A stretch of DNA of 64,000 nt, taken from assembly GCA_034440575.1 (NCBI GenBank), contig JAOTOL010001475.1, forward strand, positions 956,001-1,020,000, in the 5' to 3' direction. This document shows, piece after piece, positions 36,569 to 63,189 of this stretch. A program made the position numbers and the translations under genes. This DNA is from Imbricaverruca yamaguchii. Lineage: Eukaryota > Arthropoda > Thecostraca > Neoverrucidae. Numbering within the stretch: position 1 is the stretch's first letter; the number at the start of each line of letters is the position of its first letter. Below the pieces are notes generated by a model. It ran no database searches. It was not told the origin of the DNA and was given only the letters and a program-made list of their open reading frames with translations.

Positions 36569-37254
36569 TCCTCTTGCCCTCTGTGTCACGTAGATGACGT
36601 GCCATGCACGTTTAAAACCAGACAAGAGCACACGCGTGCACGCATACGGGCAGAGAATGGTGAAGTACTTCGTTTACTACGCTCTGTCCAAAAAAAAAAT
36701 TAAAAATCGGTCATCGGCCGGTGACAAGCCCACCACGCGTAATGCTATCCCATTACGCCAGATGGACACCGGTGGATTCGGGTCGATCCAAGGCCACCAT
36801 CGTCATTTTTATCTCCATATGCAACAGATTTTGGCAGCGCGACGTCACAGTTGAATGAAGTTTTTACTTCAGATGGTTAACGTAACGGAGTGAGGTCAAT
36901 TTTTTTGGAAGCCAAGCACCAAATGAGAAAACCTTTTAGATAAGAAGCTTTCTTCATTTGAAAAAAACACATTCGTTTTCTGAATGTGCCTTTTAGAGAT
37001 AATCTTGAACCGTTGACCAGTGCCTGTGAAGGGGAAATGGCATGGGGCGAGCAATGCATGTGGGGAGTAATGTGCTCAAATTAGTTCTATATTTGGACTT
37101 TCGGGTTCCTAACACAATTTGGATGTAGAAAAACGCACGTCATGCAGATATATTACTTTGTATATGCTAAGAGGGGGCACTGGTACCTTCAATCATTTAT
37201 TGGCCGCATCAATCAATGATTTGGTCCCAGCAATCATTGACATCCACCTCCCAG
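36569..37254. other. METTL2 upstream region
   Basis: Presumed METTL2 promoter region (transcription runs leftward). I see no clear TATA or initiator element. Confidence 0.35.
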
Positions 37255-37770
37255 TGCCTTCGCTAACATGTTAGCTAGGTGGGATGCGTCCCATCCAGTG
37301 CCGTGAAATCCCACCTAGTGGATTGAAAAATCCCACATTGTCAAAGGAAGATGCAATGGAAAAAGCAAGCAAAAACCTTCGTATAGATCCCGTAGCGGAA
37401 GTGGTCAATTTCCTTGGAACGGTCCATATTTTCAAGAAAAAAATGGTACCGAGTTGGCAGCACTTATGCTGAGGTCAAAGCAACTAGGAAGGCTCAAATG
37501 TGAAATGTGTTCTGTGATACATGTAATTTTTGTTCTGTTTCTGTTTGATGTTGCAAAACCAATAATTAACATTGGTATTACCAAACATGACCTTCTAGAC
37601 ATTTACGCACACCACAGAGGGGCGGGGCGACGCGAGCCAGGCCGCATTACATGAGCGACGAGAGCAAGATATCCAGTTGTGGTCTTTTCTTCGATGTTGC
37701 TAAAATGAAGAAACAGACGAAGCTAGGTGCCTTTATAAAAAGATAATATGTATAACGTGGTGGAATGTTC
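37255..37770 (+). repeat. Dispersed ~500 bp repeat, copy A
   Basis: It shares ordered landmarks with 56628-57110: AACATGTTA, CTAGGTGGGAT, AAAAATCCCAC, TTGTCAAAG, GTACC/GTACCA, AGGTCAAAGC, and TTCTTCGATGTTGCTAAAAT. It begins near a perfect palindrome GCTAACATGTTAGC. This is probably a non-autonomous transposable element. Confidence 0.75.
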
Positions 37771-37949
37771 ATCGGTTTTCCTCCCTCAGGCGACACTACC
37801 CCCTTCCCCCGAGCAAAGGGACAGCCCCCCCTGAGAGGTTGTAGGCCTCTCAAGAAAACACATCGTGGTTCGAGAAATACAAATTGCACCTGACTACATA
37901 ACAATCCTGCTGTCGCCCACAAGGCACAAATTTACACCGAGGCACAAGA

Positions 37950-39500
37950 AAAGCACATTGAGGTTACCAAAAAGTCGCGCAGGGGCTGCTGCAAATGTCG
38001 ACGGGGGCTAAAATGGCGCTTGGACCCCTGAAAATCACAATGTGTGCCTCAAAACATCGTTCAGTGACCTCTAAGAATGACGCATTGGGCTCCAAAATAT
38101 GGGATCGAGGCCCCCACAAAGTCGCGCAGTGCCCCTCTTGAAAAAAAAACTATCCAAGCCCCTATTCCTCACACTAGGGATGCAAACAAATGATGTCGAG
38201 GCCCAACAAATCGCACCGGGACTCAAAAAGAAGTTGCGTCACAGCCCTTGAAGATCACAATTAGGCCCCAAAAAGCCGCGCAAGGGTGCCAAAAGTCCCA
38301 GATGTCCCACCAAATCTATTATTACTCTGAATACTCTGCGGTCGCGCAAATCGCCCCAACGACTTCCGGAAAACCGTCGTGCCTCGGAAAAGAAACTTGG
38401 CGAGCCATCGAAAAAAATCGCACCCGCAGCCCAAAGAATCGTACCGGGGCCGACAAACATCGCACATGGACCTTGAAAAAAAATATTTAAAAAATGGCCC
38501 GCCTAAATAGCGTTATGGTGCACCAGCTAAGCACGAGCCCGCGAACTCCCGGCGGTCCCCCAAATATTGCGCTCGTGAACAAAATTTCCGTCGGCAGTCC
38601 CAAAATGATGTCGTGCGATCAAAAACTCTCGTCGGGACTTCCAAAACTTGGCGTCGAGGGCAAAATAAGGACAGCGTGGTCCCAAAAGTCACATCGGGAC
38701 CGGGCAAAGAAGTCCTCCAAAATAAGGAGCGCTTAAAAATGGTTGAGCTAGGCAAATCGATCTGGATCCACAAACATAGCTCCAGATGCCTCAACAATTT
38801 TGTACGGCCCCGATAAAAAAAAACGCACTGAAGCTCTAAAAATCGCGGCGGGTACAAAAATATGGCGCCGCGCCGGGGGTTAAAAAAGGTCGAAATTCAG
38901 ACATTAAAACAATCAGAAGTCCACAAAAATCGCGTCGAGCGCAGAACGCTGGCTTTTGGTCTCCAGAACCACGCGCCTGGGCCCAAAAATTCGCCACGGA
39001 ACACCCAAAGTCATGCAGGGGTCCTACAAATATACATCAGAAGCCCCAACTAAACACATCAAAGCCACAAGAGCACAACCGGAGGCCGAAAGGGTACTGG
39101 ACCCTCAAAGCGCATCGAGTCTCTTAGAAAGTACTACTATCGCAGGGCCTTCAAACATGCGTTGCATCCCTAAGTAAGTACACCGATAGTTCTTAAAAAC
39201 ACATCGGACGCCCTCAAAGCACACCGGGGTCATAAGACCGCACAGGGGCTTCAAAAACAGACTGGGATCACAAAAAGTGGCACGTACATAAACAAGAACA
39301 AAAAGGTCGGGCACTAAATGAACACATCGGTGTGTTCGAAAACGCGCCGGCACCTAACACAATTCACCGGCGCACCCAAAACCAATGGAATCCTAACAAG
39401 AGGCGGGGTCTTTGAAATGTACCAGGCACCTAATTAAAACTGGCTGGCGCCCTAAATCACATCCGTAGCCGAAGAAAAACGGAACGGATAAAAAAGAACA
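37950..39500 (+). repeat. Degenerate ~27-30 bp satellite
   Basis: The 1.5 kb is an old tandem array in which a CCC(C)AAAAA-T/G-TCGC-x-C-x-GGGGC-like unit recurs, for example CCAAAAAGCCGCGCA, CAAAGTCGCGCAG, CAACAAATCGCACCGGGAC and AACATCGCACATGGACC. Units differ strongly from each other in sequence and spacing. Confidence 0.65.
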
Positions 39501-42180
39501 CCGAGCCAGGGCCTCGGTTCGGTAGCCAATCCGGGAGTACATTTATAATTTAACCAAAGAGATGAAGTGCATCAAAGCTGAGCTGGTATCCGGATTTCTT
39601 AATCACCAGAAAATGTGGGAAGAAGAATTGAGAATGTGGGAACTAATCATTGAATTTTATATATTTATTCTTCCCAGCGAGCCCCATGCGCAGCATTCAG
39701 TCGCGTAAAACAAGGCGCAAGACTATCATGTGGTAGCAATTGGCAAATAGTATAACGCCTAGCAAAACCGTAGACTCGCACGAAGTGTGGCGAATACGTC
39801 GAATGTGCGAGGCGGACGTACATGTGCACGAACGTTGGCATGGTGACGACCGGACGTTATGAACTGGAATCCATGAAATTGGAAAATTTTGAATTTTTAA
39901 GTGATTTACACAGGCGTAAATTCAGTAATCTGAGACGACTTATCAAGGGATACGAAAAGAAAAACCATCGAACAGGATGGGGGAGTTAGGGTTGAAACCC
40001 GGTGACTGCGAAACGATGGTGATATATTGTTCCCCCTACACAGGACAATTAAGTTGGTCACTAACCATTTTTTTTGTATGTAGTTCACGAAGAGAAAACT
40101 TTGATGCCAAGACCGTGTATTCCTCAGCGCTTCGCGGTAACCAGACTGGGCCGGCCCAGCTCACACCCTCCCACCTCAACTCGACACCGCTCCCGCGCTA
40201 GACACCCCCGACCGCTGATTGGCCCATTCCGCACACGCCCCACCACGCCACGTATCCGGCCTGCCCGTCGCCGGTCACGAGGTCGCCGCACTGGATGACT
40301 CATCTGCCTAGTACCAGTGCCACCTCACATGCAATCTCACTATATTGTATTGAAGAAAAAGCATGACAAGGCCATTTTGAAAAATTGTGGTCGAATTGGT
40401 TGCTTTTAAACCAAAATAGCTAGACAAAACTAAATAATCAAAAGTACTTGTCTTGCGAACAAATACCGATGCGCGTCGACCAACGCGGCGAATAATCGTT
40501 TGAAATGCGTCGGGCAGACTCGCAATGAAAAGAGATCTTGGCATGGTGTTTTCCTTTTAGCTGGCCCGGTACCCCAATATCCGTTCCAACGTGGAAATGG
40601 GCTCCTATCGGATGGACGCCACCCTTCTATCGGATGGTGGGATAAAATGTCCCAAGTGCCCCGTGTCCGTTCGTGGAGAATGGGTGTGGATGTAGTCAAT
40701 CTGAGGATAAGTTCGCTTGCTCCTACTGTCTCAAAAATATAAATGCTAAGTGCAACCAAACGGGCCGGCCCTGAAATCCATATCGTCACCTTAAACACAA
40801 ATTTTCACCTTGTATTGCACCCCTCCCCAACATTTTTTAAAAGAATTCAGTGTCCCGCCCGTGAGATATATGAATCCAGATGCGATTATGTTGTGTAATT
40901 AAACCAGCACAGCAGCAAAAACACTCCAATAAAGGTCATTGCCTGAGTATCTTCTATGTGTTAACATGGTTTATGACTGACCAAGAAATTCTAGTTAAGT
41001 TTTTCAACACGGGCACCGGAGTGAATCTCACATAACGCGCAATGGATGGGAGGAGGGGGCAGATTCGGCCCCTCAGATTTCGGAATCTACTGAAACTAGA
41101 AGCTCAACGTTTTAAACATAGATTACTGTCGCAGTGAACTCGCTTCAGTATACATTTCATGACCCTATAACTCAATGTCTTCAGGGTCAAATGAGGTCGA
41201 GAACAACCACCACAACTCGCCGCTGCACCACCACCTCGTGATCTTGAACGCTCAATGGTCACACCGTCGGCCGTTCGATGGACTTTGCACCCCGTGGTTC
41301 CTATATTCGCAAACGGATTTCGATTTTGGGCCTAGGATTATCAATATTGAAGTGTCACACGATTTCATTACAATATCCTCACCCGTTATGAGACATCGTT
41401 CACAAATATGACGCGTGGGCGGATTCCCCCCCCCCCGAGATATTAAACAGGAAGCTTCGTCCACATCGCCACACTCAAGAAAATATTGGATGCGCCCAGG
41501 TTTGTAAATGCTCACTGTTTTATGCATATTGATCTGAGTGTGCCAGCGAAACGAAAACAACACTATAGCTCATTGTGGAGGAGGTTTCTGCTGATGTCAA
41601 ATGTTGCACTGAAAGTCATTGGCTGACCTTCCAGGCCAGGCCGAGTGTTAAATATTCACCAACATCAGAGAGTTCCATGTCAATCATGAACCGCATTAAC
41701 ACCATGGAATATACGCCTAAAAACGTTACAAGGGTATTTCTGGCTATTTTACCGGTCTAACCATGCACTATAAATATATTTGGATGGATATCTCACGGGT
41801 AAGTTCAAGCGAAATAGCTCTGCCCAAATTTATAGACACGCCAACGCAATATGGTTCGTTGGCTCTGAAGGATTTCTTCATGGATGGCGGAACACAATGG
41901 ATGGCTAATTTGAATTCAGGATCCAAAACAACTCGAAAATATTCAGAAGAAAATGTCATGCATAGCATTCGTTAAACAGTGAAATTACTTATATTTTTGT
42001 GCTGCATACGTACGTTGTTTTATCCAACCGGTACAAAGAAATACCAGGTGGATGCAGTACATACGTGCACAAATAGACCATTTACATATGCATCATTCCC
42101 GTCTAGGAATGGTTTTGAAAAGGTGTTCGCCCTGAGTTTCCTTTGTTCAGTCGGGAACTTCAGCGACCGGGAAGTCGGCG
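39501..42180. other. Intergenic, no gene recognised
   Basis: A segment at about 39975-40070 (GGGTTGAAACCCGGTGACTG, CGAAACGATGGTGATA, AATTAAGTTG) matches a diverged copy at about 45950-46020, so this is another dispersed repeat. A CpG-rich patch with an inverted CCAAT box lies at 40190-40300. Nothing else is supported. Confidence 0.45.
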
Positions 42181-42329
42181 AGTGCCTCGCTACCGACACA
42201 TCACCCATGTCTCCGCCCGGCACCCATGTCTCCGCCCGGCACCCATGTCTCCCCCCGGCACCCACGCCGCCGGATCGTGCTGTCGTCTCCGCCACTAACC
42301 GGCGGCGTCTCCGAGTCGCTGGCTGGCGG

Positions 42330-43205
42330 CCGAGCCTCGTGCCCTAGCTGAGGTCACGGCGGCGGCCGAGCCTCGTGCCCTATCTGAGGTCATGCTGGCG
42401 GCCGAGCTTTGTGCCTTATCCGAGGTCATGTTGGCGGCCGAGCCTCGTGCCCTATCTGAGGTCATGCTGGCGGTCGAGCCTCGTGCCCTATCTGAAGTCA
42501 TGTTGGCGGCCGAGCCTCGTGCCCTTTCTGGGGTCATGTTGGCGGCCGAGCCTCGTGCTCTATCTGAGGTCACGGCGGCGCCCGAGCCTCGTGCTCTATC
42601 TGAGGTCATGAGGTCACGATGGCGGCCAAGCCTCGTGCCCTATCTGAGGTCAGGCTGGCGGCTGAGCCTTGTGCCATATCTGAGGTCATACTGGCGGCCG
42701 AGCAACGTGTCCTATCTGAGGTCATGCTGGCGGCCGAGCCTCGTGCCCTATCTGAGGTCAGGCTGGCGGCCGATCCTTGTGCCATATCTGAGGTCATGTT
42801 GGCGACCGAGCCTCGTGCCCTATCTGAGGTCACGGCGGCGGTCGACCCTCGTGCCCTATCTGAGGTCAGGCTGGCGGCTGAGCCTTGTGCCATATCTGAG
42901 GTCATACTGGCGGCCGAGCAACGTGTCCTATCTGAGGTCATGCTGGCGGCCGAGCCTCGTCCCTATCTGAGGTCACCGGCGAGCCGAGCCCTATCTAGTG
43001 CCTATCTGAGGTCATGCTGGCGGCCGAGCCTCGTGCTCTATCTGAGGTCATGGCGGCCGAGCCTCGTGCCTATCTGAGGTCAGCTGGCGGCCGAGCCTCG
43101 TGCCCTATCTGAGGTCACGGCGGCGGTCGAGCCTCGTGCCTGTGTCATGTGGCCCGTCAGGTCATGCTGGCGGCCGAGCCTCGTGCCCTATCTGAGGTCA
43201 CGGCG
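42330..43205 (+). repeat. 36-bp array, ~24 units
   Basis: The unit is TGAGGTCATGCTGGCGGCCG, AGCCTCGTGCCCTATC. The 12-codon periodicity keeps several frames open on both strands, so long artificial open frames appear (for example LSEVMLAAEPRA repeats). A higher-order repeat is visible: the block near 42640-42740 recurs near 42865-42960. No exon is recognised beside it. Confidence 0.9.
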
Positions 43206-43309
43206 GGTCGCCGGCGGCGGTCCATCCTCCAGTGCAAACGGCCGCCGGATACGACGCGATCCGCTCAATTTGTGCCGTGCCGACGCCATTCAGCGCGGCG
43301 CCTCGGCAG

Positions 43310-43870
43310 CTGGAGGGGGCGGTGGCGGCAGTCCGCTGCAATCGTCTGCAGCCGCACTAAAGTGGCCGGCAGCGGCAGTCCGCTGTAGTCGTGCTGCAGC
43401 CGCACTAAAGTGGCCGGCAGCGGCAGTCTGCTGCAGTCTTGCTGCAGCCGCACTAAAGTGGCCGACAGCGGCAGTCTGCTGCAGTCGTGCTGCAGCCGCA
43501 CTAAAGTGGCCGGCAGCGGCAGTCTGCTGCAGTCGTGCTGCAGCCGCACTAAAGTGGCCGGCAGCGGCAGTCTGCTGCAGTCGTGCTGCAGCCGCACTAA
43601 AGTGGCCGGCAGCGGCAGTCTGCTGCAGTCGTCTGCAGCCGCACTAAAGTGGCCGAGCGGACACCGCTGCAGTCGTGCTGCAGCCGCACTAAAGTGGCCG
43701 GCAGCGGCAGTCTGCTGCAGTCGTGCTGCAGCCGCACTAAAGTGGCCGGCAGCGGCAGCAGCTGCAGTCGTCTGCAGCCGCACCAAAGTGGCCGGGAACC
43801 GTCAGCTCGCTGCAGCCATCTGCAGCCGCACTGAAGTAGCCGGGCAGTCATGCTGCAACATGCTGCAGTG
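43310..43870 (+). repeat. 48-bp array, ~11 units
   Basis: The unit is GCAGCCGCACTAAAGTGGCC, GGCAGCGGCAGTCTGCTGCA, GTCGTGCT. It is rich in CTGCAG palindromes and CAG/CTG triplets. It is divisible by three and open on both strands. It directly follows the 36-bp array. Confidence 0.92.
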
Positions 43871-46130
43871 GTACTAGTGGCCAGGATGCTAAACCATAGC
43901 AGCGACAGTACCGTTGCTGTTTAGCTTTGCATTATTTTTATGTTTTGGTCAAGACCTATAGGTATTATAATTCTCAAGTAATGCGGGAAGTCCGTGATGG
44001 TGACATTTGGATGCGATAAACTAATGCAAGTATTGACATATCACAGCACATTCGACACAGATGCAACTGTGGGCTGACATCCTCTTTTGAATAGTTATAA
44101 AGAAAATGTACTTGGGTTGGAAAATTCGAAGGACGGAGACAGTGCAGAGAGAAAATAATAGTTTTAAGTCGCATGACAGCTCACAGGGACAACTGGAGGA
44201 CGTGAGGGCAGAGCTTGTCAAATGCTGCAGTGCAAGTCGATACAAATAAAGAGAGCGAAATGGAAGAAAAACGCATGTCCTAAAAAGGGTAGGACTGTTC
44301 CCAAGCCTCACCTGGCTCCTCTCCGACGATGGTGTTGGAGATCCTGTTGCAACGAACGGTCTGTACCACTGGTAAGTACCCGCAAGCATCGTGAATCAGC
44401 CAGTCTATCGTTGAATCTTTGCGTCCGAAATTTGGGAATAATAAACTATCATAGAGATGGATATCGGGCAGGATATCCATGGATATCACTGGATGTCATG
44501 CAAAACGTACTCCTCTTATCAAGTACTGGTTGGAAGGGAATAGGCTCAAATTCAAGATGCACACTTATTTTCTTTTTCACTCAAGTCTCCAGATAATTAA
44601 ACCATTAGTCGGCCGCCTACGATGTGTGACATCATTGCTTGATATCATATCAAGCAATGCGACTAACAAGGACTCCAGCGAAGGAGCGAAAAGTATGTAT
44701 TGATGGCGATGTCGATGAGTACATTTCTGATCAGTGTCCAAGTCTGACGTGAAACCTCGGAAACGGCTGGGATTCCGACCATGACCCAATCAATACTTTA
44801 ATGTTTGAAGTTGCATTCGTGGTAGGAATCTTACATCATAGAAATGGGAACTGAAATGTGGTGCTTTCTATTGTCTTTGCCGTCTGTTCGGAGACCAAAG
44901 GGCGCAATACATCCAGGACGAAAACTGGAAATTGCTCCATTCGCCTTCTGCTCTTGCACGCTTACAAATATATCACACAATTTCAGTCAGTATCGTCTTT
45001 ATGCTTAGACAAATGGTGCTTCCAGTTTGAAGTGATGCTGCGCCACCGGGTGCCACATCTGATACTGCAGTCTCAGATGTGAGCTAAGCGGAGCATGCTC
45101 CGATGAGCCGGAGTGTTGTGCGGGTTTGATACTGTTCCGCTAAGCCCGAGTGTCATGCGGTACAGTCTAGAGCATAGGGAATTGTCCGTTTATACCAAGC
45201 ATGGAGAGAACCTTTGGATACTGAGCCTGAAGCACTCGTGGGACTAGACCATAATTGCAGAAATAACTTTCTTTGTGACTGATAGGATATTACGATGTTT
45301 AGCATGATGTAGGCGTTTTCGATAGATTAGGACCGCACAACAGGGGCGGTTCGCCCATGTAAGGCACTAAAGCAGTGCCTCACCTGAGTAGAGCTGGGAA
45401 GTATTTTTGCATGTTATTTTCATAAAATGATGCTTTCATCCATTGGAGAATAGCAAAGTTGAAAAACTGGAAACAAATATCCATTGGTGACTCATAATTA
45501 TGGTGAAAATTGAAGCCTATTTACATTTACATCACTTGCATCTCAGCTTCCAAACAGCTCTATCACCGGTCGGCAGAGGCTTGCCTCTCGCACATTTCGC
45601 CATGTAGTGAGTTTTCGTTTCATAACAAGCGCAGGGTAGGCAGCGGCTCTCCAATATCGTTTGACAATCGGTGACGTCACATGCGCTGGACAATTGTTCA
45701 GTCCCATAGGCGTTCCAGCGAAACTTCCGTGTTTTCCGCGCGATATTTCCGATCTTAAATACCACCGAAATGGGATAAAATAGGGTTCATTTGAAAGATT
45801 GAAGAATCTTGTCCACGAATATGAGCCGTATTTTCCACAACACTAGGATATTTCGTTTGGATTCACGCTGACTGCATTCACGTCAAGCGCCGAAGGAATC
45901 GCGCATCTTTCCAGGCAATTTCGGAAGCATTTAAACACGAGGGAGAGGGTTGAAATTCACTGACTTCGGAACGATGGTGATAGGTTTGGGACCTTGCAGC
46001 GCCAAATTAAGTTGTTCATACTCATCTTAACATAAAACAATAATGGGTACTCATGAAAAATACTGGTCGAAATCCTTGTGACTCGTCCGCATTTCTTTAA
46101 GGGAACAGACTGAGATAGTGAATGACAGTG
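43871..46130. other. Intergenic, nothing recognised
   Basis: Upstream flank of the NALF-like gene. Apart from the short dispersed repeat near 45950-46020, no feature is supported. Confidence 0.4.
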
Positions 46131-46239
46131 AATGTTAGTATGTTTACTCGTAGATGTCACGCTATGCTTCAGGAGTATTCTGAGCACATCTCCCCATCTG
46201 AACGGCAGCAAAACCCCTGCACTCGATTATGTCACAATT

Positions 46240-46765
46240 CCAGCGGTGCGGCGAGAAATCGTGCTCGCAACTGCGACCAAAAGCCGACAGCGAGGGAGCC
46301 CGAGGGTGTTGTCTCCGACGCTCCGCCGCAGGCCCCTGGCCGGCGCGGCCGTGTCGACTGCGCGTGCGACCGTCGTTTACCGACGGGAATCGGTGGTGGA
46401 TGACTCGCTTAACGAGTCGATTTCCCGGAACTGGCGACGACCGGCCTCCGGCGCCGCCAGACAAATCGTCGTCGGAGCGACGGCCGGCGGGTCGGCGGCG
46501 ACGCCTCGTCGGTGCCGACGGCCGGCGGGCCTGCGCCGTCGCCAGTCAATCGAGATCGGCCGGCTCGCGCGCGTCGCCGCCGGCGCCGTTTGCGCCCAGC
46601 GACCGCGCTGCCCCCTGGCGGCGAAAACGGCCGCTTTCCAAGATGGCCGCCGCGCGGTGAGTGGTGTGCGGCGCGCTGGCGGCGACGCGGCTGAGCGACG
46701 GCGGCGCGGCGCGGCGACGGCCGGCCAGCCGGCGCTGATGCGCGCCACGCGCGGCTGGGCGGGCC
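46240..46765 (+). promoter_or_regulatory. GC- and CpG-rich 5' region of the NALF-like gene
   Basis: A sharp rise in G+C and CpG starts at about 46240 and continues into the first exon. AAGATGGCCGCC at 46640-46651 differs by one base from a YY1-type AAGATGGCGGC element, a common feature of broad CpG promoters. A frame-closing TGA at 46736 precedes the ATG. Long open frames in this stretch are composition effects. Confidence 0.45.
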
Positions 46766-61195
<14,430 letters not shown>

Positions 61196-61219
61196 GTAAT
61201 TGACGACAATTGACAACTG

Positions 61220-61495
61220 ATGCCGCACCAGGCCGCCCGGCCACCCCACACAACACACGGCAACCCCACACACCACTCGGCCACCCGGCCACCCCACACA
61301 CCACGCGGCCACCCGGCCAGCCAACACACCACGCCGCCCCACACACCACGCCACCCGGATATCCGGCCACCCAACACACCACGTCACCCGGCCACCCAGC
61401 TACCCGGCCGCCCAACACACCACTCCACCCGGCCACCCAACACCCAACACACCACTCCACCCGGCCACCCGGCCACCCGGCCACCACACACATCT
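61220..61495 (+). repeat. CCACCCGGCCA/CACACCAC-rich array
   Basis: Degenerate units of CCACCCGGCCACCC and AACACACCAC start 25 bp after the exon 2 donor. They do not copy the junction. The strand is almost free of G (C/A-rich). Confidence 0.85.
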
Positions 61496-61506
61496 CGTCT
61501 TCGTTG

Positions 61507-61655
61507 GCCTCAGGTCAACGAAGACGTTAACATTACACCCGATTGGAAAACCACATGGTACCGAATAACATTTTCCTGAATACATTTATCGGATGGATTT
61601 TAACATCGAATAATTGCCCACCGAGCAAGGAAGCAGGACATCCGAACACGTGACC
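61507..61655 (-). repeat. Left inverted-repeat arm
   Basis: The reverse complement matches 62835-62980. Shared landmarks include ATCCATCCGATAAATGTATT, CAGGAA, ATGTTATT and TTCGTTGACCTGAGG. Confidence 0.8.
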
Positions 61656-62834
61656 TTCAAGGTCAGCGTTTGACCTCACGTTAGGCTTGATGAAATTCAG
61701 AAAAAGAAAGTGGTCTACCGGGGTACCGCATGTAGGCCAAAAGAAGCATTGAATGTAGGCTATCTTAACAATGATGCATGCATCAAACTTGACCTGAGTT
61801 CAAACGTTGGCCTTATCCCGCGCACGTCCGTGGGGGGGGGCAGATATCTGCCCCCTCCGGTTTTTCCTCATTTTGCCGCCAAACTAATAGGGTTAGTAAG
61901 GCCAAGCCTCGCATAGCTGTTCATTGGTCTTTTCCGCATATCCTCATACATTTTTTATCCTGGGTCATCTCAGGTCAGGTCACCAGGTCAGGCGAAGTGA
62001 CCCAACTACACTCGGGGTTCTAGGTGGGATAACTTCCACAATAATTGGGCGATTGATTTCAAACTTATTGCATGTCATGAACTCATCAGGGACCATAATT
62101 TGTATATCGTTTTTTTCATAGCATTGACCTTAGATCAGGACGCTGCCATGGCTTCCCCATTATAGGGCTATGGTAAAATATACAAATGTTTACTAGTTAC
62201 ATATTTGCGCTTGGAATGATCTCACAGCGGTTGTGGCATGTAGATGGAAGCTATGCTCAATGTTACCGCTGACATTTTTGCTCAGTGACCTCACCAAGGT
62301 ATCTGAGGTCACCCGAGATAACTACACATTTATGCGCATTACATCGCACTGCATTGAGCTAGAAGGCTGAAATTACCGTCATTGTACTTGTATCGTCAAG
62401 ACGTGTCAATTGATACATGACATGACCTCCCTAGGCCTTAACCTGAGGTCATGACTTCATGACCTTGACCTGAGTTTCGGTTGACCTGACCTTAAATTAC
62501 ACCGCTTATTGTCGGTAGCGCATTTCAAGGACTGTCGAACAACTTTCGCCATTTGTTTCTATCTGTTACAGATCCTGAAATATGTGTCAATATCTGAGTC
62601 CCACCTGATCTGGTCGAATTTGACCTATGATGGCCCTGTGACTTGAATGTTGACCTGAGCGAAAAAAAATGACCGAAACACTTTCGATAGAGCCCGTCAC
62701 CAGCTATTCAACTCTGTTTTCCGTTTGTCGCTAGCTAGCATAGTTCCAGAGATCTTAGGGGGGCAGACATCTCGCCCCCCCGGACATGCAAAGTTGGCGC
62801 GGACCGCCGGACGTGCGAGTGTTAAAGGTCGGAT
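61656..62834 (+). mobile_element. Candidate non-autonomous element between inverted repeats
   Basis: About 1.2 kb lies between ~150-bp inverted arms. It contains no open frame of note, repeated TGACCT/AGGTCA motifs (about 61660-62660), an exact palindrome GGGGCAGATATCTGCCCC at about 61837 and a related GGGGGGCAGACATCTCGCC block near 62758. The architecture suggests a foldback-like or MITE-type element. No target-site duplication was identified. Confidence 0.5.
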
Positions 62835-62980
62835 ACTCGGATGTGCTGCTTCCTTGTTCTGTGGGGGATTATTCGACGCTACTATCCATCCGATAAATGT
62901 ATTCAGGAAGATGTTATTAAGTACCACGTGATTTCCCCATATGGTGCAATGTTAAAGTCTTCGTTGACCTGAGGTGAAAT
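62835..62980 (+). repeat. Right inverted-repeat arm
   Basis: Inverted copy of 61507-61655. It ends TCTTCGTTGACCTGAGG. Confidence 0.8.
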
Positions 62981-62984
62981 GGTA

Positions 62985-63110
62985 ACATTGAAGATGACGT
63001 GCTTGGATGTGCTGTTTTTTTGCCAGATGGGAGATTATTTGGCGCTAATGTCCATCAGTTGAATGTATTTCGGAAGATATTATTCGGTACATTGTAGATG
63101 GCAATAGTGC
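62985..63110 (+). repeat. Third, diverged arm copy
   Basis: Direct copy of 62835-62980 with more substitutions: GCTTGGATGTGCTG, GGGAGATTATTTGGCGCTA, GAATGTATTTCGGAAGATAT and ATTCGGTAC. Confidence 0.75.
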
Positions 63111-63129
63111 AAGTTCAAAACAATACTTT

Positions 63130-63187
63130 GGACGCTGTATAACCACTGCAGTTGATGCGCCCTAAACCCCTAATAACTAACTAAGTA
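63130..63187 (+). repeat. SINE copy, TAACTAAC-tail family
   Basis: GGACGCTGTATAACCACTGC, AGTTGATGCGCCCTAAACCC, CTAATAACTAACTAAG. Very similar to the minus-strand copy at 33199-33262. Confidence 0.75.
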
Positions 63188-63189
63188 AC

